DNA of 64,000 nucleotides from an uncultured Reyranella sp. (GCF_945957355.1 NZ_CAMFKM010000019.1:1-64000); one strand, 5' to 3'; positions 23,102-32,226 are shown, counted from the stretch's first letter. The notes: generated by a model from the sequence alone, not told the origin. Numbers and translations: made by a program.

Positions 23102-24820
23102 CTAGCTCACCGCCGTGCCTGTCACGACGCTGAGATGCCAATGGTCTTCGAGGACACCCACAAGTCGTTTCTGACGCTCTGCCAGAAGCGCGGGAGTCCA
23201 CTCGCTTTCTGCTCTGACTTCCTGCGTCAGCACAAAAGGTGAGGCCTTGCCTTTACCCTTGAAATATGTGTCCTTTTTCCTGGAAAACTCGTAGTTGCTG
23301 GCTGATGAGTTCTTGTGCTTATCCAGCGGAACCAGATTGGCTAAACGGTGCGTCCAGGCATTGCGCTCGCTTTCATCCGGGAACCACTTTATCCAGGCGG
23401 AATCGTCGGGCGGTGTTTGCGGCAGGACATGCTCGAGTGAAACAGCATCTTGAAGCTGCACACCAGGGGCGCGCACCAAGGATTCAAGACGCAAGACCAA
23501 CGCCATCCTTGCCTTCGGCAGATCGACGTACACGTCTCCATCAAGCGCCGAGACGAACTTGCGCTTTTGGGCGTCTGTTAGGGCCAGCGTGGTGAGCTCG
23601 TCTAGATCCCCCTTGAAGGTATCCGGCTCGACTTCCTTGGTAAGTGCAGCATAGGTTTCGATGCGCTCGTTGATGCCCACCTTGGTGGCCAGCAGGAAAT
23701 AGGTCAGGCGTTCCAGCGACTCGAAGAATTCCGCCAGCAGCTTGGGCTTTTGCCGGAAGCGCTTGAAATACACCAGCGCCGGAGGCACCCAGTCCTTGAA
23801 GTCTACGCGGTTGAGCCAAGATAGGTGCTCATTGATCGTCTCGGCGTGCTCGGTGGCCTCGAAGTCGGCGTCACGCACGAAGTCCCACACTTCGGCATAA
23901 GGCTTTACGACCTTGTCAACGAGATCGATGGGAGTTTTGTACTCAGTGACGTGCTCCTGGAATTCCTTGACCAGAGTGGCCCGTTGCTTCTGCTTGGCGT
24001 AGATGGTGCGGATGTGGCCGAATAAGTCGCCGAAGGCGTCTCGACCTAGCGCGCTTTCAATCCGGCTCCATTCTTTAGCGTAGGCGCGGCTCTTGACTTC
24101 GCCTGCCGTGGTTCGGATTAGTCCCAGAACCTGTGCCTTGATGATGTCGATAGGCGCAAGGTCGAGCCCGCGGTTGTTGAGCACGGAGAAGATTCGGTAA
24201 GCGGCCTCAAGATCGGGTGTGGAGATGACGACCAGCGAGCAGTCGTTGGCCAAGAACTGCCAAAGCGCACTCAGGTCAGCAGGCGGTAGTGCCTTGGCTT
24301 TGGTAAGCAGTAGCGTGGCGTTTTCGCGGTAGCGCAAGCGGCTGTCTTCAAGTTTGTCGGTATTTGTGACCAATTGTGCGATGCCGCCCGGCTCTTGAAT
24401 GTTGGTGCGGAAGAAGTCGGCATCTTCCTCGCGGGCGGTTAGGCGGTATTCGTTCTTTTCGCCAAGGCTGACCTTGCCCCTCTTGTATAGGAAGTCGGTG
24501 ATATCGTCTGCTGCGTACGGCATGGCTTCGCGCAGCACCGCGAACAGCATCGTCAGCGTGGACAGGCGCTGCTGACCATCCACCACCGACGATTTCGGCT
24601 CGCGGTCGTTTTTGATGAGAACGATGCTGCCGAGGAAGTATTGGCTGGTCACGCCGGAGACGCGCGCGTCCTGCATGGCGGAGATAAGATCATCGAACAA
24701 CTCGCCTGCTTGTTCGGTCGTCCAGGCGTAGGGGCGCTGGTAGTCTGGAATCTCGAACTGGTAACTGCCCTCGAAAATCTCCCGAATCAGCTTGTCGTGC
24801 GCTTCAAGTGTCTTGGCCAT
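23102..24820 (-). CDS. DUF262/DUF1524 (GmrSD-like, type IV restriction) protein
   Basis: FEIPDYQRPYAWTTEQAGELFDDL, VVDGQQRLSTLTML (DUF262); LEHVLPQTP...RLANLVPLDKHKNSSASNYEFSRKKDTY (DUF1524 HNH-like). Confidence 0.88.
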   Translation of the reverse strand: MAKTLEAHDKLIREIFEGSYQFEIPDYQRPYAWTTEQAGELFDDLISAMQDARVSGVTSQYFLGSIVLIKNDREPKSSVVDGQQRLSTLTMLFAVLREAMPYAADDITDFLYKRGKVSLGEKNEYRLTAREEDADFFRTNIQEPGGIAQLVTNTDKLEDSRLRYRENATLLLTKAKALPPADLSALWQFLANDCSLVVISTPDLEAAYRIFSVLNNRGLDLAPIDIIKAQVLGLIRTTAGEVKSRAYAKEWSRIESALGRDAFGDLFGHIRTIYAKQKQRATLVKEFQEHVTEYKTPIDLVDKVVKPYAEVWDFVRDADFEATEHAETINEHLSWLNRVDFKDWVPPALVYFKRFRQKPKLLAEFFESLERLTYFLLATKVGINERIETYAALTKEVEPDTFKGDLDELTTLALTDAQKRKFVSALDGDVYVDLPKARMALVLRLESLVRAPGVQLQDAVSLEHVLPQTPPDDSAWIKWFPDESERNAWTHRLANLVPLDKHKNSSASNYEFSRKKDTYFKGKGKASPFVLTQEVRAESEWTPALLAERQKRLVGVLEDHWHLSVVTGTAVS

Positions 24821-24909
24821 TGTTGGCTGTATTCTCCGTGAATGTCCGTCTACGGCGGGTGGCAAGACTAGCAGTTTTTTAGTCTCGCACTCATACGAAC
24901 GAGTGTCGG

Positions 24910-25154
24910 CTGGTGCGGAAGTCGGCGCAGCGGGCTCGCTTGCGCACGGCGAGTGGGGGCTTGATGGAGGCGACGGCCGGGGCATGCCTAGACATGAGGA
25001 AGTCGCTCATCCAGGATCGCCTCCACCGTCGCCGGCGCGCGAGCAACGTCAGGCGGAGCACGCGTGAGACGTAGGACGGATTGATATTCTGGGCCTTAGC
25101 GATCTCGCTGATGGTCGTGTAGCGACCCGTCTCCAGCATCTTCTCTCGCCGCAA
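24910..25154 (-). pseudogene. Two remnants of the recombinase-associated HTH gene (N-terminal piece about 24910-24997, HTH piece about 25010-25150)
   Basis: KMLETGRYTTISEIAKAQNINPSYVSRVLRLTLLA and APAVASIKPPLAVRKRA closely match the intact copy at 26268-26663, but in reversed order and with a frameshift. Confidence 0.85.
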
Positions 25155-25175
25155 GCCGGAGACGGTTGAGGCGCG

Positions 25176-26141
25176 CTAAGACCTGACTGACTGCAACAAC
25201 ACAGCGTTCCTGTGGAAGTCGAGAAACTGCTTTTGGCCGCTGGTAAACCCACCCACATTGACGGCGGCGGTCGTGTCGATGCCCATTCGCTGCAGGGAGG
25301 GCCGGTGAGCGACCGGCGAGATTATAAGCCTGCCGTTGTCCTCGAAGCCAATGAAGCCCCGATCGAAGAGATGATCGATGCTCGGGGTTAGGAGGAGTCC
25401 ATTCTCGCCGTTGAGCCGTTCCTCGTTGGTCGCATCGCGCCACGGCTTGCAGTGACTGGCGATCAGGTGGACGGAATTCTCGACGCCGGTGACACGACAG
25501 CGGGTTTCGATTTTGGCCACCCGTTCCTTAAATAGGCCTTGTCCAATCCGGGCACGAATGATCGCCTGCCGTTCAGTATCTGGAACTGTGGCATCCTCGG
25601 CGAGTTGCCGCTCGAGCCTCCGCTCCCAGAGATCGAGATCGTCGGCTGCGATAGGTTTCACGGCGCTTGCCGCTGCCACGAGGGGCACGACCTCATGCCC
25701 GATCAGGCCAACGAGCACCTCCGCCAGCCCGATGGGCACTTCAGTGAGGTAGACCGATTGAAGACCATTCCCGTTGGGTTGCAGTGGCGAATATTTTTCC
25801 GGGAGAAGGGGGCGAAGGATCTCTATGTAGTCCTTGGGGCGCACCTTGTTGGCAAGCTCGGTGAAGCTGACCTTTACCTTCCAACCTATATTCTCCCAGT
25901 TTTGGCCAGCTGTGCCGAACTCCAGCGGCTTCGGGCTTTCCCAGCAATATGACTGTGCAATCCCAACCGCGAGGATACGGGTGTCCATGAATGAGAAGAT
26001 CAAGTCGCCCGGCGCGACCTCGCGCATTGACTCATAGAAAGGGTTTCTCGCGCCGTTGGCGTTGCGTTTGGGCGACCAGAGGTAACCACCCTGAACTTCG
26101 TGGTGGTAGGTCTGGTTCTGATTGACCCACCAATAGCGCAT
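25176..26141 (-). CDS. HNH endonuclease with EVE/PUA-like N-terminal region (putative modification-dependent restriction)
   Basis: MRYWWVNQNQTYHHEVQGGYLWSPKRNANGARNPFYESMREVAPGDLIFSF; CRVTGVENSVHLIASHCKPWRDATNEERLNGENGLLLTPSIDHLFDRGFI. Confidence 0.8.
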   Translation of the reverse strand: MRYWWVNQNQTYHHEVQGGYLWSPKRNANGARNPFYESMREVAPGDLIFSFMDTRILAVGIAQSYCWESPKPLEFGTAGQNWENIGWKVKVSFTELANKVRPKDYIEILRPLLPEKYSPLQPNGNGLQSVYLTEVPIGLAEVLVGLIGHEVVPLVAAASAVKPIAADDLDLWERRLERQLAEDATVPDTERQAIIRARIGQGLFKERVAKIETRCRVTGVENSVHLIASHCKPWRDATNEERLNGENGLLLTPSIDHLFDRGFIGFEDNGRLIISPVAHRPSLQRMGIDTTAAVNVGGFTSGQKQFLDFHRNAVLLQSVRS

Positions 26142-26267
26142 CTGCCTGCCGCTGGCTTTCTCAGCTACGCACTGATCGCGGACCCGCGGATCAGCCACGG
26201 AACGAAACAATGATAGTGGATCGTTGGACTTCGGAACAGCGACAGCATGGTCTTCGGCGTTGACCTG

Positions 26268-26663
26268 CTAAGGACGGCGGAATCCTGCGTTGATCTGCTC
26301 ATGCCACTCCACCGGAAACACCCCCATCGCCTCCGCGAGCGTCGGCGCTTGTTCAGCGCGTCCACCCAGAATCGCCTCCACCGTCGCCGGCGCGAGCAGC
26401 GTTAGCCGGAGCACGCGGGATACGTAGGACGGGTTGATCTTCTCCGCCTTGGCGATCTCCCTGATGGTCGCGTACCGACCCGTCTCCAGCATCTTTTGCC
26501 ATCGGAACGCCCGGGCGATGGCCTTCACGAGCGTGCTGTCGTTTTGGGGCGCGGCAGGGGGCACCGGCGCGCCGTCTGGCGCCAGGACCAGCTTCCGGCC
26601 ACCCCGCTTGCGCACGGCAAAGGGCACCTTGATGGTCACGACGGCGGGTTCTTGCCGCGGCAT
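26268..26663 (-). CDS. Helix-turn-helix protein of serine recombinase cassette
   Basis: YATIREIAKAEKINPSYVSRVLRLTLLAPATVEAILGG; abuts recombinase stop/start. Confidence 0.8.
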   Translation of the reverse strand: MPRQEPAVVTIKVPFAVRKRGGRKLVLAPDGAPVPPAAPQNDSTLVKAIARAFRWQKMLETGRYATIREIAKAEKINPSYVSRVLRLTLLAPATVEAILGGRAEQAPTLAEAMGVFPVEWHEQINAGFRRP

Positions 26664-27967
26664 CAGGCAGCCCTCCGGAGATCGCCCAGTTGCTGGACCA
26701 CGTGGCCGAGCCCCTGTGTCCGGAGCTGGAGCTCGAGCCCATCTGCCTTGAGGTCGATGCGCTGGACCAGCAGCTGGATGATGCGAGTCTGCTCAGCGGG
26801 GAAGAGCTCCTCCCAGAGCGGATCGAGACGCTCCAGGGCCTCCCGCACCAGTCCTTCCGACAGTCCGTCGCCTTGGGGCCCGGCAGCCCGCCATGTCGCC
26901 ACCACGACTTCAGGGGACCTCAGCAGGGTGCGCAGCTGGTCGATGACCGCAGCCTCGATGGCAGCCGCCGAGACCCGTCGGATGGGTGACGGCTCTGTCT
27001 CGCCTTTCAGGGCTGCCTGACACACGTAGTAGCGATAGAGCTTGCCATGCTTGCGGGTGTGCGTTGGGCTCATGGCGCGGCCTGTAGGGCCAAACAGCAG
27101 CCCCTTGAGCAGCGCGGGAGTAGCGGCCCGAGCCCGGCACCCCCGGACCCGGGGACTCTGCTGCAGGATCGACTGCACCTTGTCCCAAAGGGCCTGGCTG
27201 ATGATCGCGGCGTGCTCGCCGGGATAGGCCGCGCCCTTGTGCACTGCGAGCCCGACATACACCCGGTTCCGGAGGATCCGGTACAGGGCTCCCTTGTCGA
27301 CGACCCGACCTCGATGGCTGCGGACATCCTCGGCCCGAAGCTGGCGTGCCAGAAGCGTCGCCGAGCCGACCTTCAGGAAGCGCTCGAAGATCCGGCGGAT
27401 GATAGCAGCCTCGGGCTCGTGGACGACCAGCTTCCGGTTCTCGACCCGGTATCCCATGGGCACGAACCCGCCCATCCACATGCCGCGCCGGCGCGAGGCA
27501 GCGACCTTGTCGCGGATGCGCTCGCCAATCACTTCGCGCTCGAACTGGGCGAATGAGAGCAGCACGTTCAGGGTCAACCTGCCCATGCTGGTGGTCGTAT
27601 TGAAGGACTGGGTGACGGAGACAAAGGTGACGCCGCACCGGTCGAACACCTCGACCAGCCGGGCGAAGTCCATCAGCGCGCGGCTGAGGCGATCGATCTT
27701 GTAGACGACCACCACATCGACACGGCCCGCCTCGATATCGGCCATCAACCGCTGCAGCGCCGGCCGCTCCAGCGTACCGCCCGAGAAGCCGCCGTCATCG
27801 TACGGATCGGCCAGTTCGACCCAGCCCTCCGAGCGCTGGCTCGCAATGTACGCGCTACAAGCCTCGCGCTGGGCATCGAGGCTGTTGAACTCCATGTCGA
27901 GCCCTTCCTCGGTCGACTTCCGGGTGTAGATGGCGCATCGGAGCTTGCGGACGACCGGCTTCTTCAT
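26663..27967 (-). CDS. Recombinase family protein (serine recombinase with recombinase and zinc-ribbon regions)
   Basis: KLRCAIYTRKSTEEGLDMEFNSLDAQREACSAYI; VYKIDRLSRALMDF; start at MKKPVVRKLR. Confidence 0.93.
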   Translation of the reverse strand: MKKPVVRKLRCAIYTRKSTEEGLDMEFNSLDAQREACSAYIASQRSEGWVELADPYDDGGFSGGTLERPALQRLMADIEAGRVDVVVVYKIDRLSRALMDFARLVEVFDRCGVTFVSVTQSFNTTTSMGRLTLNVLLSFAQFEREVIGERIRDKVAASRRRGMWMGGFVPMGYRVENRKLVVHEPEAAIIRRIFERFLKVGSATLLARQLRAEDVRSHRGRVVDKGALYRILRNRVYVGLAVHKGAAYPGEHAAIISQALWDKVQSILQQSPRVRGCRARAATPALLKGLLFGPTGRAMSPTHTRKHGKLYRYYVCQAALKGETEPSPIRRVSAAAIEAAVIDQLRTLLRSPEVVVATWRAAGPQGDGLSEGLVREALERLDPLWEELFPAEQTRIIQLLVQRIDLKADGLELQLRTQGLGHVVQQLGDLRRAA

Positions 27968-28416
27968 GCCGCCCTCCGCCGATTCTTGAGCCCGAAGAAG
28001 AGCAGCCCGTTCCACCGAGTGCCGGTGATGGCCCGGGCGATGGCCGAAAGCGACTTGTATGGGCGGCCCTGCCACTCGTAGCCGTCAGTCATCACCGTTA
28101 CGGTGTGCTCGACACCTTGGTACTCCCGGATCAGCCGAGTGCCGGCGATGGGGATGTCGCTGCCTCGCACCCGGCGCACGGCGATGTTGCCGCCGTCGAG
28201 CTGCTCGCCGAGCTGTTCCAGCCGGCGCACCGTCTCGGGCTTCAGGCCGCCGAAGGCCAGCTCCTGGATCCGGTAAGCCAACCGGCTCTCCAGGAAGCGT
28301 CGGTTATAGGGCGGTGGCGGAGTGTTGAAGAGCGCCGTCCACTGCTCCTTCAGCTTCGTGGTTGGCGTCGTCTTCAAGGCCGCGATGCGGGCCAATACAC
28401 TGTCGTTTTGCTTCAT
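27964..28416 (-). CDS. DUF2924 domain-containing protein
   Basis: RRFLESRLAYRIQELAFGGL...GSDIPIAGTRLIREYQGVEHTVTVMTDGYEWQGRPYKSLSAIARAITGTRWNGLLFFGL. Confidence 0.9.
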   Translation of the reverse strand: MKQNDSVLARIAALKTTPTTKLKEQWTALFNTPPPPYNRRFLESRLAYRIQELAFGGLKPETVRRLEQLGEQLDGGNIAVRRVRGSDIPIAGTRLIREYQGVEHTVTVMTDGYEWQGRPYKSLSAIARAITGTRWNGLLFFGLKNRRRAA

Positions 28417-28616
28417 GCCGTTCTCCGTTTGGGGGCGGCAGCATGACCGCTTCGGTCGAGCGGGAAGTCGACCGAACTGTCTCCGCGGTCGGCAGATAGT
28501 GGACTGGACTTCCGGGCATGGAGGCGCATCAGGCCGGCGGCCAGGATCTGGCCGAGTTCGGCCAGGCGTTCGGTGGGTTTCAATCGATCAGCGTGAAGGG
28601 GGCTCGGGTGGTCCAT
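28413..28616 (-). CDS. Small conserved ORF upstream of the DUF2924/recombinase cassette
   Basis: MDHPSPLHADRLKPTERLAELGQILAAGLMRLHARKSSPLSADRGDSSVDFPLDRSGHAAAPKRRTA; overlaps DUF2924 start. Confidence 0.65.
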   Translation of the reverse strand: MDHPSPLHADRLKPTERLAELGQILAAGLMRLHARKSSPLSADRGDSSVDFPLDRSGHAAAPKRRTA

Positions 28617-28690
28617 GCTCGGTACCAACCAAAAGCCATTCTGGGACAGGCAGTGGGACAGGCTGATCTGCCCTATGCCGCCCGTAGGTT

Positions 28691-30994
28691 GTGAACAAGT
28701 TGTCCCGAGCCGGGCTGGTTGCGGGACGCCCACGAGCCGTGATTATCATGGCGTACGCGGCAGCCTGTGCAGGTGAGAACGTGCGACGCAAAAATTCTGT
28801 CGGCCCATCTACTTTGAGTGTCATCGACGACGCGCGCGTGGACCTGGCGCTTGCTGTACTCTCCCTCCGGGAGGGCGACACTGAACCTAATATCGCGTTG
28901 CCTGAGCTTCTGGCCGAGCTAGATGAGCAGGACAGGATAACCGCATTTCGACGGTCGTTGACGGAAGCGTTATTGCCTTTCGGTCATGACGAGCTTCAGC
29001 CACTCGAACACCGTTGTCGCAGGGTTCGCCGTTTGGCGGACGGCAAGGGGCCATCTTCGCTTGAGATGATTGCTGGCCGGCAGTTTGATGATGGTCGGCG
29101 CCAGGAGTTCATGAGCCAACCGGATCGGCTGTGCCGGAGCATTTGGGCTTTTTTGAACGAGCGCGACGCGTTTGAGGACGCCGAAAGCTTCTATTTTGCG
29201 AGGCAGTTTCGGGACTACGGGAGGCTGTATGACGCGTTCGAAGTAGACCTAGGGAGCCCGCAAATACTCGATGCAGCGTCGATCGATGCTGCCGCATTGG
29301 CCGCCAAGATCACCAAGAATCTTGATCTCAAGACTGCTTGCACGGTGAAGGCGATTGATCTGCCTGAAACGTCCACGCATCCCGCTTCGGTCATGCTTAT
29401 CGTGCGCCATGGTGGGCCGCTATCCAGCGTGCATGATCACAGAGACGATGGGCACAGAAGGACGATCTACTATCGGCCGCCCAACGAGGCGACGCTCATC
29501 TACACGCCGTCATTGCTTCAAATCGAGGTTTGCGCAGACAGTCCGGTAGTTCGCCAGGTGGCGAGTGAAGCATTTGCGGAGGTCGTGCTCGGCCATGATG
29601 TCTCACAGAAGCCGCTTACCTGGAAGCAGTATAATCTTTCGCGCTTTCGCTCGTCCCTGCGCCTGGAGTCTCCCAGGGTCGACGGATACGAGATCGAGTT
29701 CGCCCGCGTGCTGGAGGCGGAGGTTCGGCTTGGAGTGTGGCGGCGGAAGCTTCTTCTGAAGGTTACGATCGACGACGATATCGAGGAAGTGGCCGATAGG
29801 TATCTTGGACCCGGCAACGTTATGCGGCGCGCCGATGCCTTCAGCCGCATTGGCATCGCGGTCGCCTACAATCGAGTAGGCGACGCGACCAAGCGTACGC
29901 TCAACATCACCATCTCCGGTGCGAAGAGCAATCTGCAGAGCAACAAGGATCCGGAGGAGCGCAGCCTTGGCTTTGCTCTGCTCCAGCAATGGGGAATCTT
30001 GAGCGCATTCAGGCAGATCGATCCCGCCGACGTGCACGCGATGTTTGGCCAGCTGCTCCGTCTACACGACAGAGGCGAGGAGGAGGTGAGCGGGGGCCAC
30101 CTCCGTGAACTCGGTTTGGACCCCGATTGCCTCGTTCAAGGCGGCCTGCTCGAGCGTCGCCATCGGCAGGCTGTCGTGCTGATTGAAGATGGCGATATCG
30201 ATGGCGAGGCCGACGTTGCCCCGTCGGCCAAGAAGGGGATGGTGCGAGAAGTCGGCCCGTTTGGTGAGGTGGCAGGAGAGCGGCCGGCGCTACATCTCGA
30301 AATGTATGGGATCAATGCTCAGTGGCTGCATGAAACGCTTCTGAAGCAAATGCAGCCGCTACTTGGAAAGCGTGCATCGCAAGTACTGGACCCAGACCTG
30401 ACGTTGCTCGGCGAGATGAAGATCGGCGATACTAGGGTACCGGTGTATTTCGCGAGACGACTGGATCACATGCAGACCCTTCGGCGGCTGGATCTGCTGT
30501 TGCGTGCGAGGAGCAGTACGGGCGCCGGCATCGTGCTGGCGGCCAGTGCGGAGATGCCGGGGTGTCTTGGGCCGAACGTGGTCGTGCCGCTGCTTTCGAA
30601 CATGTCATCGAAGGACGAGGAGTTCGTCCTGTCGCGAGACGGTCTCGAACTCGCCTACCGGAACAGCTTCTTGCTCGCGAGCGGAGGCTCGACGCCCCAA
30701 GTGGTCCGGTCGGGCAAGCAATCCGGCACCCTGTACGTTCCAGGCAAAGACCCGCTGCACTTGGGGGGCAATGACCAGCTTACGATATTCGAGCGCCTCG
30801 TAGCGGCGCGCAGGAAAGGCAGTCCAGACGTTCAGGTCAAGGACCTTATGGAAGGCTTCGCCTCAGGAAGCCCCCAGCAGATATTCGAGAAGGTGGTGTG
30901 GAAAAGCATCCTGGACGTCTACATCAGTAAGGGGGCCAAGCGCGGCTACTGGCGTCTGGTCGTCGCCAGGTCATCAACGGTAGCCCCCATCTAA
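28691..30994 (+). CDS. Uncharacterised 767-aa protein (start uncertain, possibly ATG at 28748)
   Basis: Long uninterrupted ORF with non-repetitive balanced composition, divergent from the recombinase cassette; no recognised domain. Confidence 0.75.
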   Translation: MNKLSRAGLVAGRPRAVIIMAYAAACAGENVRRKNSVGPSTLSVIDDARVDLALAVLSLREGDTEPNIALPELLAELDEQDRITAFRRSLTEALLPFGHDELQPLEHRCRRVRRLADGKGPSSLEMIAGRQFDDGRRQEFMSQPDRLCRSIWAFLNERDAFEDAESFYFARQFRDYGRLYDAFEVDLGSPQILDAASIDAAALAAKITKNLDLKTACTVKAIDLPETSTHPASVMLIVRHGGPLSSVHDHRDDGHRRTIYYRPPNEATLIYTPSLLQIEVCADSPVVRQVASEAFAEVVLGHDVSQKPLTWKQYNLSRFRSSLRLESPRVDGYEIEFARVLEAEVRLGVWRRKLLLKVTIDDDIEEVADRYLGPGNVMRRADAFSRIGIAVAYNRVGDATKRTLNITISGAKSNLQSNKDPEERSLGFALLQQWGILSAFRQIDPADVHAMFGQLLRLHDRGEEEVSGGHLRELGLDPDCLVQGGLLERRHRQAVVLIEDGDIDGEADVAPSAKKGMVREVGPFGEVAGERPALHLEMYGINAQWLHETLLKQMQPLLGKRASQVLDPDLTLLGEMKIGDTRVPVYFARRLDHMQTLRRLDLLLRARSSTGAGIVLAASAEMPGCLGPNVVVPLLSNMSSKDEEFVLSRDGLELAYRNSFLLASGGSTPQVVRSGKQSGTLYVPGKDPLHLGGNDQLTIFERLVAARRKGSPDVQVKDLMEGFASGSPQQIFEKVVWKSILDVYISKGAKRGYWRLVVARSSTVAPI

Positions 30995-31072
30995 TGACGA
31001 TCTAATATGTCGTAGGGGACGATCTAACATAGTGCTGATTATTGGAAGGACTCCAGAGCAGAGGAGCCTTCC

Positions 31073-31321
31073 ATGCCGACTCCCATACAGTCCAGCCAGC
31101 CCGGCCCGTTGAGCCGGAGCAGCGCCGAGAAAACCAAGTCCACGGCCACCGCGAACAGGGAATGGCGCTGTACGCGCTGTCAAAAGTTGCTGGGGGTCCG
31201 CCAGGACACCGGCATGCACCTGCGGTTTGCGCGGGCGCACGAATACTTCGTGGGCTTTCCGGTCGTGGCGACCTGCCGCGGTTGCGGAACGTTGAACCAG
31301 GCGGCCAGCACGGCGCGCTGA
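31073..31321 (+). CDS. Com-like small zinc-ribbon protein
   Basis: WRCTRCQKLLGV...MHLRFARAHEYFVGFPVVATCRGCGTLN: two CxxC pairs, as in phage Mu Com-type translational regulators. Confidence 0.65.
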   Translation: MPTPIQSSQPGPLSRSSAEKTKSTATANREWRCTRCQKLLGVRQDTGMHLRFARAHEYFVGFPVVATCRGCGTLNQAASTAR

Positions 31322-31422
31322 CGCGCGCATCTACGCCACTCCCTCCAAAATCGCAGAGACGCACGACGTCCTGACCCGGCCAAGACAAGGCGCTGGACGC
31401 CTGGCCGCAAGGCAGGCGTCCG

Positions 31423-32145
31423 ATGTCCTCCGCGTGGCACGAGATCCGCGACCACCTCATCAGATCCGCTTCGACCCTTGGCTTCCAGCGCAGCTTCGAC
31501 ACGATCCGGAGCACGCAGGGCCTCCTCGCGCAGTTCCGGGATCCGGCGGCCCTGCTCGACGGGCTGCATCGCTGTTCCGACGCTCCGGAGCGGAAGAATC
31601 TCATCCTGTCGGCGTTGGTCGTGACGGCGCAGGGCAAGGGACGCGTGTCGGACTGCGCCCTGACACTACTGTTGTTGGCGCTATGGCCTGGGCTCGACGC
31701 GGTCCGGCGCCGCTTGGCGTGGCGCAGGATCGGCACTGCCGACGAGATCACCTCCGACATCCTCGCTCGGACGACCGAGGCTGTTCGTGCGCTCGAGCTG
31801 CGGCGGGTCAACTGGATCGCTGCAACCGTCCTCAGGAACGTCGAACGTGACGCGCTGCGTGCGCATCGGCGTGAAGCGGATCGGCAGGGCGTCGTCGTCG
31901 AAGCCGACCCCGATGAGGTCGTGGGAGACTGTGCCACGCCTGCGACAGAGCACAGTCATGCCCGGCTGCATCGCGACATCCGCCGGCTGATCGGGGCCGA
32001 TGCGACGCTTGTGATGCGGGCCGCCGTCGAGGGCTTCTCGCATGCCGAAGTCGCCGCCGAACTCGGCTTGTCCGAAGGCGCCGCTCGCAAGCGCTACCAG
32101 CGCGCTACTCGCAAGTTACGCGAAGCCCTCCACGAAATCGTCTGA
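31423..32145 (+). CDS. Sigma-factor-like DNA-binding protein
   Basis: C-terminal GFSHAEVAAELGLSEGAARKRYQRATRKLREAL resembles sigma-70 region 4. Confidence 0.6.
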   Translation: MSSAWHEIRDHLIRSASTLGFQRSFDTIRSTQGLLAQFRDPAALLDGLHRCSDAPERKNLILSALVVTAQGKGRVSDCALTLLLLALWPGLDAVRRRLAWRRIGTADEITSDILARTTEAVRALELRRVNWIAATVLRNVERDALRAHRREADRQGVVVEADPDEVVGDCATPATEHSHARLHRDIRRLIGADATLVMRAAVEGFSHAEVAAELGLSEGAARKRYQRATRKLREALHEIV

Positions 32146-32226
32146 GCGGCTGTCCCGAACCCAGGGCGGATACGGCTTTTCATTGGTGATCGGCCACCCC
32201 GGCCAACTGCATGAGCAAGACCAAGC

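Noticed and set aside
28304-28519. 71-aa minus-strand ORF overlapping the DUF2924 start region
   Set aside because: Overlaps two better-supported genes (DUF2924 and the small conserved ORF) in another frame.
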